Assembly (NCBI GenBank): GCA_003134505.1
Contig: PLBK01000006.1
Location: 1-43,399, forward strand
Reading direction: 5' to 3'
Source of the DNA: Actinomycetota bacterium
GTDB taxonomy: Bacteria; Actinomycetota; Thermoleophilia; Gaiellales; Gaiellaceae
Length of the DNA stretch: 43,399 bases
This document shows positions 1 through 6,614 of the stretch, in pieces; within the stretch, counting starts at the first letter, position 1, and each line of letters starts with the position of its first letter. The notes below the pieces were generated by a model. It was given only the letters and a program-made list of their open reading frames with translations, did not search any database and had not been told where the DNA came from. The position numbers and the translations under genes were made by a program.

Positions 1-560
1 TTCGGCGTCTCGCCGCGCGCGTAGCCGCGCACGAACGGAGCCACAACCGCGCGGCGGAACTCCTCGCGCAGGTCGAGCGTGACGTGAGGGATCCCGCGCT
101 CGTGGCAGAGTCGCCGCGCGGCCAGGACGGCCTCGGGCGAGCAACACGCGCGCTCCGTGTCGGGGGCTTCCGGGTCGACCCAGAGGCGCAGCGTGACCCC
201 GACCGCCTCCGGCCCGGCGCGCAGGAGCGCGACGGCACTGTCGACGCCGCCGCTCATCGCCACGGCGATTCGCCCGGGAACAGGCCGAGCGCGGAAGACG
301 GGCCCGAGCGCAGCCGCGAGCGCATCCACGACCAGTTCGTCCCCGCCGACGGCCGCCGCCTCGAGCAGCGTCAGCCCGCGCAGATCCTCGCCGAGCCCGT
401 CCGCCTCCGCGTCGACGACCCTGTCTCCGTCCACACGCAGACGAACGGAGGCCCAGTCGCCACAGCGTGTCGCGTCGCCGAATGCCTCGATCACGCTGCC
501 AGGGTACGTGCTGCTCTCAAGCAGGCCTGTCGCGATGCCGACATTAGATCCGTGCGTCAC
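1..560 (-). CDS. mnmA: tRNA-specific 2-thiouridylase MnmA with NifU/IscU-like N-terminal domain (3' part outside window)
   Basis: MnmA activates the wobble uridine of Lys, Glu and Gln tRNAs with ATP and inserts sulfur relayed by a cysteine desulfurase; it acts in the cytoplasm. The N-type PP-loop SGGVDS lies at residues 103-108 (codons near 254-237), followed by LRLWVD and ACCSPEAVLAARRLC, as in MnmA. Only about 186 residues are in the window; the C-terminal part runs off the left edge. Ahead of the PP-loop is an extra ~95-residue domain with TYPGSVIEAF, RCGDW and RLRVDGDRVVDA. This follows the NifU_N/IscU pattern, but the second scaffold cysteine (GCG in IscU) reads GLG. I placed the start at GTG 560 because TYPGS, part of that domain's opening, lies upstream of the alternative GTG at 494; neither has a clear ribosome site. 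GTG 560 overlaps the divergent HD-GYP start by 9 bases. Confidence 0.9.
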   Translation of the reverse strand, partial: MTHGSNVGIATGLLESSTYPGSVIEAFGDATRCGDWASVRLRVDGDRVVDAEADGLGEDLRGLTLLEAAAVGGDELVVDALAAALGPVFRARPVPGRIAVAMSGGVDSAVALLRAGPEAVGVTLRLWVDPEAPDTERACCSPEAVLAARRLCHERGIPHVTLDLREEFRRAVVAPFVRGYARGETP

Positions 561-2030
561 GAGCTTCGCGAGCGTGTCGTTCCGCTGCTCTGCCTCGGCG
601 CGCTGGCGGCGCTGACACCCGCGGCCGTGGAGCTCGCCGTCGGAACGCACCCGGTTCAGCTGACCGCGCGTCTGCACGTGTTCGCGGTCGGTTTCACGGC
701 ACTTGCGGCCGCCGTCGCTGCCGTCGCCCTCAGCGTTGCGGGCGCGCGCCGCCACGACGCCCGCGCAGTCTTCACCGCGACCGCCTTCGCGATCATGGCC
801 GGGCTGCTCGCCTTGCACGGACTCGCGACACCGGGGATCTTCGTGGGCGTCAACGGCGTGATCGCGATCACGGGCGGAATGACGCTGCCGATCGGCGGGC
901 TCGTCCTCCTGCTCTCGACGTCCGCGCCGCCCCAGCTCCTGCGCCGCGTCGGTCCACTGCTCGTCTTCGAAGGCCTCGCGATCGCCGGCCTGCTCGCGCT
1001 CGGCGCCTCCGCGCTCGCCTACCCGGGAATCGTGCCGCAGGTACCCGAGCCGAACAGCTTCAGCGCGCTGTCGCTGCTCGCGCTGGGCGCGATGGTGTAC
1101 GGCCTGCTCGTCCTCCGCGCGCTGCGGACCTTCCTGCTGACCCGCCGTCTCGCCGATCTCGGCGTCGTCGTCGGGCTGGCCTGGCTGGTGACGGCACTCG
1201 TGCCGGCGCTGACCATGACCTACGCGCAGCTCGGCTGGTGGGTCGGGCACGAGCTCGAGCTCGACGGCATCCTCGTCGTCGGCACGATCGTCGCGATCGA
1301 CCTGGCGCGCGCCACGCAGTCCCGTCCGCTCGCCGGCGACCTGAAGGCCGCTGACCTCGTGACGGCCGAGGAGCTCTTCCTCGGCTCGCACGTGCGCGCG
1401 CTGACCGCTCGGCTGGCCGAGAAGGACCCGTACACCGAGCTGCACGCCCGCCGCGTAGCCCTGCTCGCCGTCCAGGGCGGCGAGCTGCTCGGGCTCTCGG
1501 CCGGGCGCCTGCGCAACCTCGCCGTCGGCGGGCTCGTCCACGACATCGGCAAGCTCTCCGTGCCGGACGCGATCCTGAAGAAGCCGGCCGCGCTCGACGA
1601 CGAGGAGTTCGCGGTCATCCGCCGGCATCCGGGCGCGGGCAGTCGGCTCCTCCAGGAGCTCGGCGGCTTCTCGACCGCCGTCCTGCGCATCGTGCGCGGA
1701 CACCACGAGCGGCTGGACGGGAGCGGCTATCCCGACGGCCTGGGCGACGACGAGCTCGATCTCGAAACGCGGATCCTGGCCGTCTGCGACGTCTACGACG
1801 CGCTCATCTCGCCGCGGGTCTACCGCCCGGCGTGGACGCACGAGGACGCGGTCGCGCTGCTCCGGCGCGAAAGCGGAACCGCGTTCGACCCGCGCTGCGT
1901 CGCCGCGCTCGAGCAGGTGCTGATCCGCGAGTGGGTTGATCGCGACCCGCTCGGAGGCTCATTATTGGAAGCGCCAGGTGCGAACCGTGGTGAGCGACGC
2001 TCGGCTCGGGCTCGTCTCCGTCAGTCGTAG
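552..2030 (+). CDS. Membrane-anchored HD-GYP domain phosphohydrolase
   Basis: HD-GYP proteins typically hydrolyse cyclic di-GMP, using a metal centre held by the HD and neighbouring His residues. From GTG 552 the product has 492 residues. Roughly the first 270 hold about eight hydrophobic segments with no recognised sensor domain. The C-terminal catalytic domain has AEKDPYTELHARRV, HDIGK (H330), RRHPGAGS, the defining HHERLDGSGYP (from H384) and VCDVYDAL. The full HD-GYP set suggests an active enzyme. The open frame continues upstream to base 84, but that part is antisense to mnmA; GTG 552 is the first start that begins just before the first membrane segment. No clear ribosome site precedes it. 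Its 3' end overlaps the convergent BNR-repeat gene by 69 bases. Cyclic-di-GMP activity is family knowledge, not seen here. Confidence 0.88.
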   Translation: MRHELRERVVPLLCLGALAALTPAAVELAVGTHPVQLTARLHVFAVGFTALAAAVAAVALSVAGARRHDARAVFTATAFAIMAGLLALHGLATPGIFVGVNGVIAITGGMTLPIGGLVLLLSTSAPPQLLRRVGPLLVFEGLAIAGLLALGASALAYPGIVPQVPEPNSFSALSLLALGAMVYGLLVLRALRTFLLTRRLADLGVVVGLAWLVTALVPALTMTYAQLGWWVGHELELDGILVVGTIVAIDLARATQSRPLAGDLKAADLVTAEELFLGSHVRALTARLAEKDPYTELHARRVALLAVQGGELLGLSAGRLRNLAVGGLVHDIGKLSVPDAILKKPAALDDEEFAVIRRHPGAGSRLLQELGGFSTAVLRIVRGHHERLDGSGYPDGLGDDELDLETRILAVCDVYDALISPRVYRPAWTHEDAVALLRRESGTAFDPRCVAALEQVLIREWVDRDPLGGSLLEAPGANRGERRSARARLRQS

Positions 2031-3029
2031 CGTGTTCGGCCGGCCGATGACCTGGCTCGGCGGAGCAAGTAGCAGTGCGAGGCGCCGGTTCGTCGCCGAT
2101 CCGGCGAGTCCGTTCTCCTTCTCCATGGGTTCGAGCGATTGCCAGTGCAGCCCACCGTCGCGGGTGAGGTACTGGGAGCCGAAGTTCTCCCACATGACGC
2201 CAACGCCGCTCGCGGCGAAGGCGATTCCCAAGGGTACGCCGCGGCGGGGAAGGCCGTTCGCTGCGGACGCGCCGACAGCAAGCACGAGCTTCCACGTGTG
2301 CCCGCCGTCGTCGGTGCTGTAGATCGACTTGTGAGCGGTCTCATGGAACAACGGAGGGCGACCGGTTTGCGAGAAATTCCCCATGCACAGGAGCCAGCCC
2401 CGCGTGCGCGTGGCCAGGGAGACGCCCTGAACCTGAAGACCGAGGGGGCCGTCGTGTCCGCACGGCGTCTCGACCCGCTGCCAGGTCTTCCCTCCGTCAG
2501 CGGAAGCTGCGAGCGAAGCAAAAGGATCACATCCTGGGTCGCACGCGTTCGGGGGGAGGACTGCGAGGCCGTGCGATTCGTCGGCGAACGAGAGCGCGTC
2601 GAGCGGCAGATGCGAGATCGGCTGCCATGTACGTCCCTCGTTGCCGCTGTGGAACAGTGTGCCCTGGTCGCAGAGCGGTGCCGACGAGCAGCGGAAGCTG
2701 AACGCCCATGCCTGGCCCCCGGAAGCGATGCCGATGGAGGTCACCGGGCCGGGTGTCCGCAGGACCACGCGCGTCGTGTGGCCTCCGTCGGTTGTGGCGA
2801 GGATCGGGCCTGCGTGGCACTGCGGTATCGAGATCATCGAGATCGGCCTGCAGGGTGGAGACCCGGTTCCGATCAACCCGTGCGCCGAATCGAAGAAGCC
2901 GATCGAGCTCGGGAGCATCGTCCGCGGTGTCAGAGTCGGCGATCCGGCGGCAAGCGCGCTCGCGGTGGTCGCAGCCGCAGCCACGCAAAGCGGAGCAGCA
3001 AGGCACCTGAAGAGCACCGGCGCCCGCAC
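1962..3029 (-). CDS. Secreted BNR/Asp-box repeat protein (sialidase-like or Ycf48-like propeller)
   Basis: A 355-residue protein beginning with GTG and a signal peptide of about 27 residues ending near ASALA. Several Asp-box motifs of the form S-x-D-x-G-x-TW occur: ASADGGKTW, STDDGGHTW and TRDGGLHW, with a looser HSGNEGRTW. Such repeats mark six- or seven-bladed beta-propellers of the sialidase, Vps10 or Ycf48 type. The catalytic arginines of true sialidases are not evident, so I call a fold rather than an enzyme. It also carries many cysteines, compatible with an extracellular domain with disulfides. It is transcribed alone; 349 bases without a gene precede it. Its final 69 bases overlap the end of the convergent HD-GYP gene, so the two 3' ends could form antisense RNA. 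Confidence 0.72.
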   Translation of the reverse strand: MRAPVLFRCLAAPLCVAAAATTASALAAGSPTLTPRTMLPSSIGFFDSAHGLIGTGSPPCRPISMISIPQCHAGPILATTDGGHTTRVVLRTPGPVTSIGIASGGQAWAFSFRCSSAPLCDQGTLFHSGNEGRTWQPISHLPLDALSFADESHGLAVLPPNACDPGCDPFASLAASADGGKTWQRVETPCGHDGPLGLQVQGVSLATRTRGWLLCMGNFSQTGRPPLFHETAHKSIYSTDDGGHTWKLVLAVGASAANGLPRRGVPLGIAFAASGVGVMWENFGSQYLTRDGGLHWQSLEPMEKENGLAGSATNRRLALLLAPPSQVIGRPNTLRLTETSPSRASLTTVRTWRFQ

Positions 3030-3378
3030 GATAGCCGAGCGAGCATCCTCACATCGCAGTCACCCAGAACCCCGGGCTGCCGATGCCGGCTCAGCCGGCG
3101 TCGGCCACAACCGCTCTGTGCGCGCGGCTCTCGGGGAAGGGGGCTCTTGGGGGAAACCGGCTGTTTCCCCCAAGCTCAGCGTGCTCCACCCTGCCGATGA
3201 ACTGCGACCTAGTGAACCTGGCAAGCCAGGTGGGTGCTCTGCAGACGTTCGGCAACGCCGTTCGCCCGACGCGGGCTCCCTTTCACTTGGTGTTGGTTCA
3301 ACTGTACGGTCGCCGACCACGCACAGGGTCGAGCACGTGCGCCCACTCTAGCCGCTCGAGGAGGGCTAGATTGGGCTG
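3030..3378. other. 349-base gene-free divergent region
   Basis: No convincing gene here. It separates the leftward BNR-repeat gene from the rightward interrupted gene, so it must hold both promoters, but I cannot name convincing -35/-10 pairs. It contains copy 1 of the two-hairpin repeat (3082-3174), a short perfect hairpin ACCTGGC-AA-GCCAGGT near 3217-3232, and a GAGGAGGG stretch at about 3358-3365 that may serve as ribosome site for GTG 3379. Confidence 0.5.
3082..3174 (+). repeat. Two-hairpin dispersed repeat, copy 1
   Basis: Begins with GATGCCGGC-TCA-GCCGGCG (first hairpin), continues with TCGGCCACAACCGCTCT, and ends in a perfect 12-bp stem CTTGGGGGAAAC / GTTTCCCCCAAG (3146-3157 and 3163-3174) with loop CGGCT. 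The first module is nearly identical in copies at 3998-4085 (same strand) and 42585-42510 (opposite strand). The second hairpin keeps its shape while its sequence changes. Confidence 0.7.
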
Positions 3379-3987
3379 GTGCGGCGGAGCAACGATCCCG
3401 AGCCCTCTGTCGGACCCTTGACGGATGAGGCTGAGCTCGAACAAGCGGGGAACTGTTTCAGGAGCGTGTTCACCGCTCCGGTGCTCGATTATTCGAAGCC
3501 GCTGCAGCCTTTCTGGCCACAGATCGGATATCGAGCAATCGCAGTCGCTTCAGGCCGCGCCCTTTCCCATGACCAACTCCAGCGTCTCGGTGAGGCCATG
3601 CGAGCGATCGGCGACGACGCCTTCTACGTCACCGAAACCGAGGACCGCCGTCCCGAGCATCGCACTACGTGGCGCGTCGAAGTCTCGCGCTTGGGCGACT
3701 ACGCGGACGAGATCGCACCGAAGATGTGAGGCGAGAACGCGCTCTACTCGGCCGCGCGGGGCGCATGGGGTGCATGGATCACACAAGACAGTGGCCTCCT
3801 GATCGGCAGTTCTCATCCTGGGTTCGAAATTGCTGATGACCCTGTCGAGTTCGTCCGCCTCTTGCGCTGGCTCGACCCCTCCGGTGCCACCGGTGGCTGG
3901 CCCGTCTCGCTCATGGAGCACGTGTACGGCCCGGACCGCAGCCGTGAGCTTCTTGTCGAGGCGGGTTGGTACACCGCTTCCGAATAG
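3379..3987 (+). pseudogene. Unknown protein gene interrupted by an in-frame TGA
   Basis: The frame opens at GTG 3379 and runs 116 residues to TGA 3727-3729. Without any frame change it then continues for another 85 codons to TAG 3985-3987. The continuation (GENALYSAARGAWGAW, then RLLRWLDPSG and EAGWYTA) looks like normal protein, so this is probably one ~200-residue gene with a nonsense change such as CGA to TGA. A sequencing error or readthrough is also possible. I recognise no family; it looks cytoplasmic with no membrane segment. Base use is slightly more AT-rich than the neighbours. The gene is bracketed by two direct copies of the two-hairpin repeat, which hints at a cassette-like unit or a recombination-prone site. 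The stop context shows no sign of selenocysteine decoding. Confidence 0.6.
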
Positions 3988-3997
3988 ATTCGTCGCC

Positions 3998-4085
3998 GAT
4001 GCCGGCTGGCCGGCGGTCGCAAACCTCGCTCTCGTCGCCGCTTAGGGAAGGGGGCTCACGGGGAAAACCGGCCGTTTGCCGCGTG
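3998..4085 (+). repeat. Two-hairpin dispersed repeat, copy 2
   Basis: Opens with GATGCCGGC-TG-GCCGGCG, then an AACCTCGCTCT core, a GGGAAGGGGGCTC block shared with copy 1, and a stem CACGGGGAAAAC / GTTTGCCGCGTG (4057-4068 and 4074-4085) with loop CGGCC. Ten of the twelve stem pairs are retained although several bases differ from copy 1. It sits between the stop of the interrupted gene and the stop of the convergent RlpA-like gene, where it could also end transcription. Confidence 0.7.
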
Positions 4086-4086
4086 C

Positions 4087-4512
4087 TTAGCCACGCGCAA
4101 ACGCCCAACGCACGTCCCGCGTGCCGGTCAGGCCGAGGCGGTCGGCGAGCGCAGGCGTCAGGGCGAAGTCCTCGCGGGACGGGACGGGTGCGCGGTCGAC
4201 TACCTCCGTGTACACGCGCTTGCCGTTGAGCTCGACGAACAGCTTCGCCCCGCACGGGAGCACCGGATGGACGACGCCCAGCGTGTCGGGCTGGAGGAGC
4301 CAGCCGCAGCGGGAGCGCTTGCCTGCGTCCGGATAGTCGCCCGTGACTCCGGCGACCGCGGTGTGCCAGCCCGTCCCCGCGCCGACGGCCGGTTGCGGCC
4401 CCGCCGCGCGAGCGCTCGTCCGGGTCTGGTGCGCGACTGCCACCGCGAGCACGCCCGCGAGCAGAGCCGCACCCGCGAGCGCGAGCACGCGCTGCGCGAA
4501 CGATCCGCTCAC
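4087..4512 (-). CDS. RlpA-like double-psi beta-barrel (3D/DPBB) secreted protein
   Basis: A 141-residue product with one N-terminal hydrophobic segment (ALAGAALLAGVLAVAVA) acting as signal or anchor, a short linker, then a compact DPBB domain. Its marks are RCGWLLQPDTLGVVHPVLPC, CGAKLFVEL and VVDRAPVPSREDFALTPALA, matching the RlpA/3D pattern in which a conserved Asp sits in VVDR. RlpA-type proteins act at the cell wall, some as lytic transglycosylases; actinobacterial relatives are often resuscitation or stationary-phase factors. The start GTG 4512 overlaps the stop of the preceding membrane-protein gene as GTGA, so translation is probably coupled. It is the last gene of the leftward run that includes hisS and aspS. 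The two cysteines could form a disulfide. Confidence 0.75.
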   Translation of the reverse strand: MSGSFAQRVLALAGAALLAGVLAVAVAHQTRTSARAAGPQPAVGAGTGWHTAVAGVTGDYPDAGKRSRCGWLLQPDTLGVVHPVLPCGAKLFVELNGKRVYTEVVDRAPVPSREDFALTPALADRLGLTGTRDVRWAFARG

Positions 4513-4853
4513 GGCCGGCCGGGCTCCGGGGGCTCGTCGCGCTCGGCGTCCGGCGGAAGGATCGACGTCGACCCGCCGGCCTCGCCCTCGGGGAGCGGTG
4601 CCAGGATCTCGTCGATGTCCCAGCTGTCGAGCGGCTCGGCGCCGTTCCCGAAGTCGTCGGGCTGCCAGACGGGTGGCGCGTCCACCGTCGACTCCGAGCG
4701 CCAGGCCAGCCACTCGATCCCCGTCATCAGCACCCACGCGCCGCCCATGACGAGGCCGATTACGAGCGGCCGCAGGTCGGCCAGCCCGCAGGCGATCGCG
4801 AGCAGCACGAGGAAGATGACCTCGAACGCGAACCGGGGCGTGAAGCCGCCCAT
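4509..4853 (-). CDS. Small membrane protein with acidic C-terminal tail
   Basis: A 114-residue protein starting MGGFTPRFAFEVIFLVLLA. Two hydrophobic helices fill residues 8-46, followed by a cytoplasmic or extracellular tail of about 65 residues rich in Asp, Glu and Pro (WDIDEILAPLPEGEAGG, then DEPPEPGRP). I recognise no family with certainty. It lies 9 bases after aspS and overlaps the RlpA-like gene by 4 bases, so it belongs to the same transcript. Small two-helix proteins with long acidic tails at this place next to aspS are probably lineage-specific envelope components. A scaffold for the coupled RlpA-like protein is one possibility, but that is a guess from position alone. Confidence 0.7.
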   Translation of the reverse strand: MGGFTPRFAFEVIFLVLLAIACGLADLRPLVIGLVMGGAWVLMTGIEWLAWRSESTVDAPPVWQPDDFGNGAEPLDSWDIDEILAPLPEGEAGGSTSILPPDAERDEPPEPGRP

Positions 4854-4862
4854 GGGCCGATG

Positions 4863-6614
4863 TTAGCCCGCGGACGGCGCGGGTGGAGGCACGATCCGGA
4901 TGCCGAGCTCGGCGAGCTGCTCGGGCGTCACCTCGGACGGCGCGCCGCTCATCGGGTCGACGCCGGCCTGGTTCTTCGGGAACGCGATCACGTCGCGGAG
5001 GTTCGGCTCGCCGGCGAGCACCATCGTCATCCGGTCGATCCCGAGCGCGATCCCGCCGTGCGGCGGCGCCCCCATCGCGAGCGCGTCGAGCAGGAATCCG
5101 AATTTGGCCCGCTGCTCCTCGGGACTGAGCTGGAGCAGGTCGAACACCTTCGCCTGGAGCTCCGGCTCATGGATCCGGAAGGAGCCGCCCCCAAGCTCGT
5201 TGCCGTTCACGATGATGTCGTAGGCGTACGCGAGCGCGAGCGCGGGATCGTCGGCGAAGCGGTCCTTCCACTCGTCGGTCGGCCGCGTGAACGGATGGTG
5301 GACGGCGCCCCACCGCTTCGCGTCCTCGTCCCACTCGAACATGGGGAAGTCGGTCACCCACAGGAACGTGAACGCCGACTCGTCGACGAGGCCGAGCTCG
5401 CGCCCGAGCACGAGCCGGAGCGCCGAGAGCACCCGCGACGTCGCCGCCCACTCGTCCGCAGCGAAGAGCAGCGTCTCGCCGGGCTGGACGGCGAGCGAGC
5501 CGAGCTCGGCCTCGGAGAGGAACTTGACGATCGGCGAGCGGACCTCGCCGGCGTCGTCGCGGACGATGTACGCGAGGCCCTTCGCCCCCCACTCCTTCGC
5601 CGTCTCCTCGAGCCGCGCGAGCTCGGCGCGCGAGAAGGCGCGCGGCACGCGCAGGAACCGCACCGCCGCGGCGCCGGCGAAGACGCCGAACTCCGAGCCG
5701 CGCGTCGCCTCGGTCGCGTCCTCGATCTCGAGCGCGAAACGCGTGTCGGGCTTGTCCGAGCCGAAGCGCCGGTCGGCCTCCTCGAACGTCATCCGCGGCC
5801 ACGGCCGCTCGATCTCGATGCCGAGGCACTCGCGCCAGATGCGGGCGAACATCTCCTCCTGCAGCTCGAACAGGAACTCCTGGTCGGGGAACGACATCTC
5901 GACGTCGAGCTGCGTGATCTCCTGGACGCGGTCGGCGCGGAGATCCTCGTCCCGGAAGCAGATCGCGATCTGGTAGTAGCGGTCGAAGCCGGCCACCATC
6001 GTCAGCTGCTTGAGGATCTGGGGGCTCTGCGGCAGCGCGAAGAAGCGGCCCTTCTGGAGGCGGCTCGGGACGACGAAGTCGCGCGCGCCCTCGGGCGTCG
6101 GCTTGAACAGGATCGGCGTCTGGATGTCGAGGAAGCCCGCCTCCTCCATCGTCCGGCGGATGATCCCGACCATCTGCGCGCGCAGCGCGATGTTGCGCTG
6201 GAGCTTGTCGCGGCGCAGGTCGAGCCAGCGGTAGCGCAGGCGCAGCGTCTCGTCGACGCCCTCCTCGTCGAGCTGGAAGGGCAGCGGCGTCGATCGCGAC
6301 AGGATCTCGAGCGAGTCGACCTGCAGCTCGACCTCGCCGGTCGGCAGGTTCGGGTTTACGGCTTCTGGCGCCCGCGCGACGACCTCGCCCTCGGCGCGGA
6401 GGACGAACTCGTTGCGGATCTCGTGCGCGACCTGCGCCGCCTCGGGCGCGCGCTCCGGGTTGACGACGAGCTGGCAGATCCCGGCCCGGTCGCGGAGGTC
6501 GACGAAGACGAGCCCGCCGTGGTCTCGCCGAGTGTTCGCCCAGCCGGCGAGCGCGATCCGCTGCCCGATCTGCTCGGAGCGGACCTCGCCGCACATGAGG
6601 TCACGCCACTTCAC
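4863..6614 (-). CDS. aspS: Aspartyl-tRNA synthetase (probably non-discriminating, Asp/Asn)
   Basis: Charges tRNA-Asp with aspartate in the cytoplasm. The 583-residue length and layout are the bacterial type: an N-terminal OB-fold anticodon domain (GWANTRRDHGGLVFVDLRDR), the class II catalytic domain with motif 2 (CFRDEDLRADR), the GAD insertion around residues 290-410, and motif 3 (HGGIALGIDRMTMVL). The RRDHGG stretch has His where discriminating enzymes such as that of E. coli have Leu (RRDLGS). In Pseudomonas this His marks an enzyme that also charges tRNA-Asn and needs the GatCAB amidotransferase. This is an inference from one site. ATG 6614 overlaps the stop of hisS as ATGA. The adjacent hisS-aspS pair is a common bacterial arrangement. 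Confidence 0.97.
   Translation of the reverse strand: MKWRDLMCGEVRSEQIGQRIALAGWANTRRDHGGLVFVDLRDRAGICQLVVNPERAPEAAQVAHEIRNEFVLRAEGEVVARAPEAVNPNLPTGEVELQVDSLEILSRSTPLPFQLDEEGVDETLRLRYRWLDLRRDKLQRNIALRAQMVGIIRRTMEEAGFLDIQTPILFKPTPEGARDFVVPSRLQKGRFFALPQSPQILKQLTMVAGFDRYYQIAICFRDEDLRADRVQEITQLDVEMSFPDQEFLFELQEEMFARIWRECLGIEIERPWPRMTFEEADRRFGSDKPDTRFALEIEDATEATRGSEFGVFAGAAAVRFLRVPRAFSRAELARLEETAKEWGAKGLAYIVRDDAGEVRSPIVKFLSEAELGSLAVQPGETLLFAADEWAATSRVLSALRLVLGRELGLVDESAFTFLWVTDFPMFEWDEDAKRWGAVHHPFTRPTDEWKDRFADDPALALAYAYDIIVNGNELGGGSFRIHEPELQAKVFDLLQLSPEEQRAKFGFLLDALAMGAPPHGGIALGIDRMTMVLAGEPNLRDVIAFPKNQAGVDPMSGAPSEVTPEQLAELGIRIVPPPAPSAG

Noticed and set aside
3727-3729. Selenocysteine codon
   Set aside because: No SECIS-like hairpin after the TGA and no Cys-type active-site context.
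3082-4085. Integron cassette with attC sites
   Set aside because: The flanking repeats fold into two hairpins but lack the attC core pair (AAC / GTT boxes), and no integrase gene is present.
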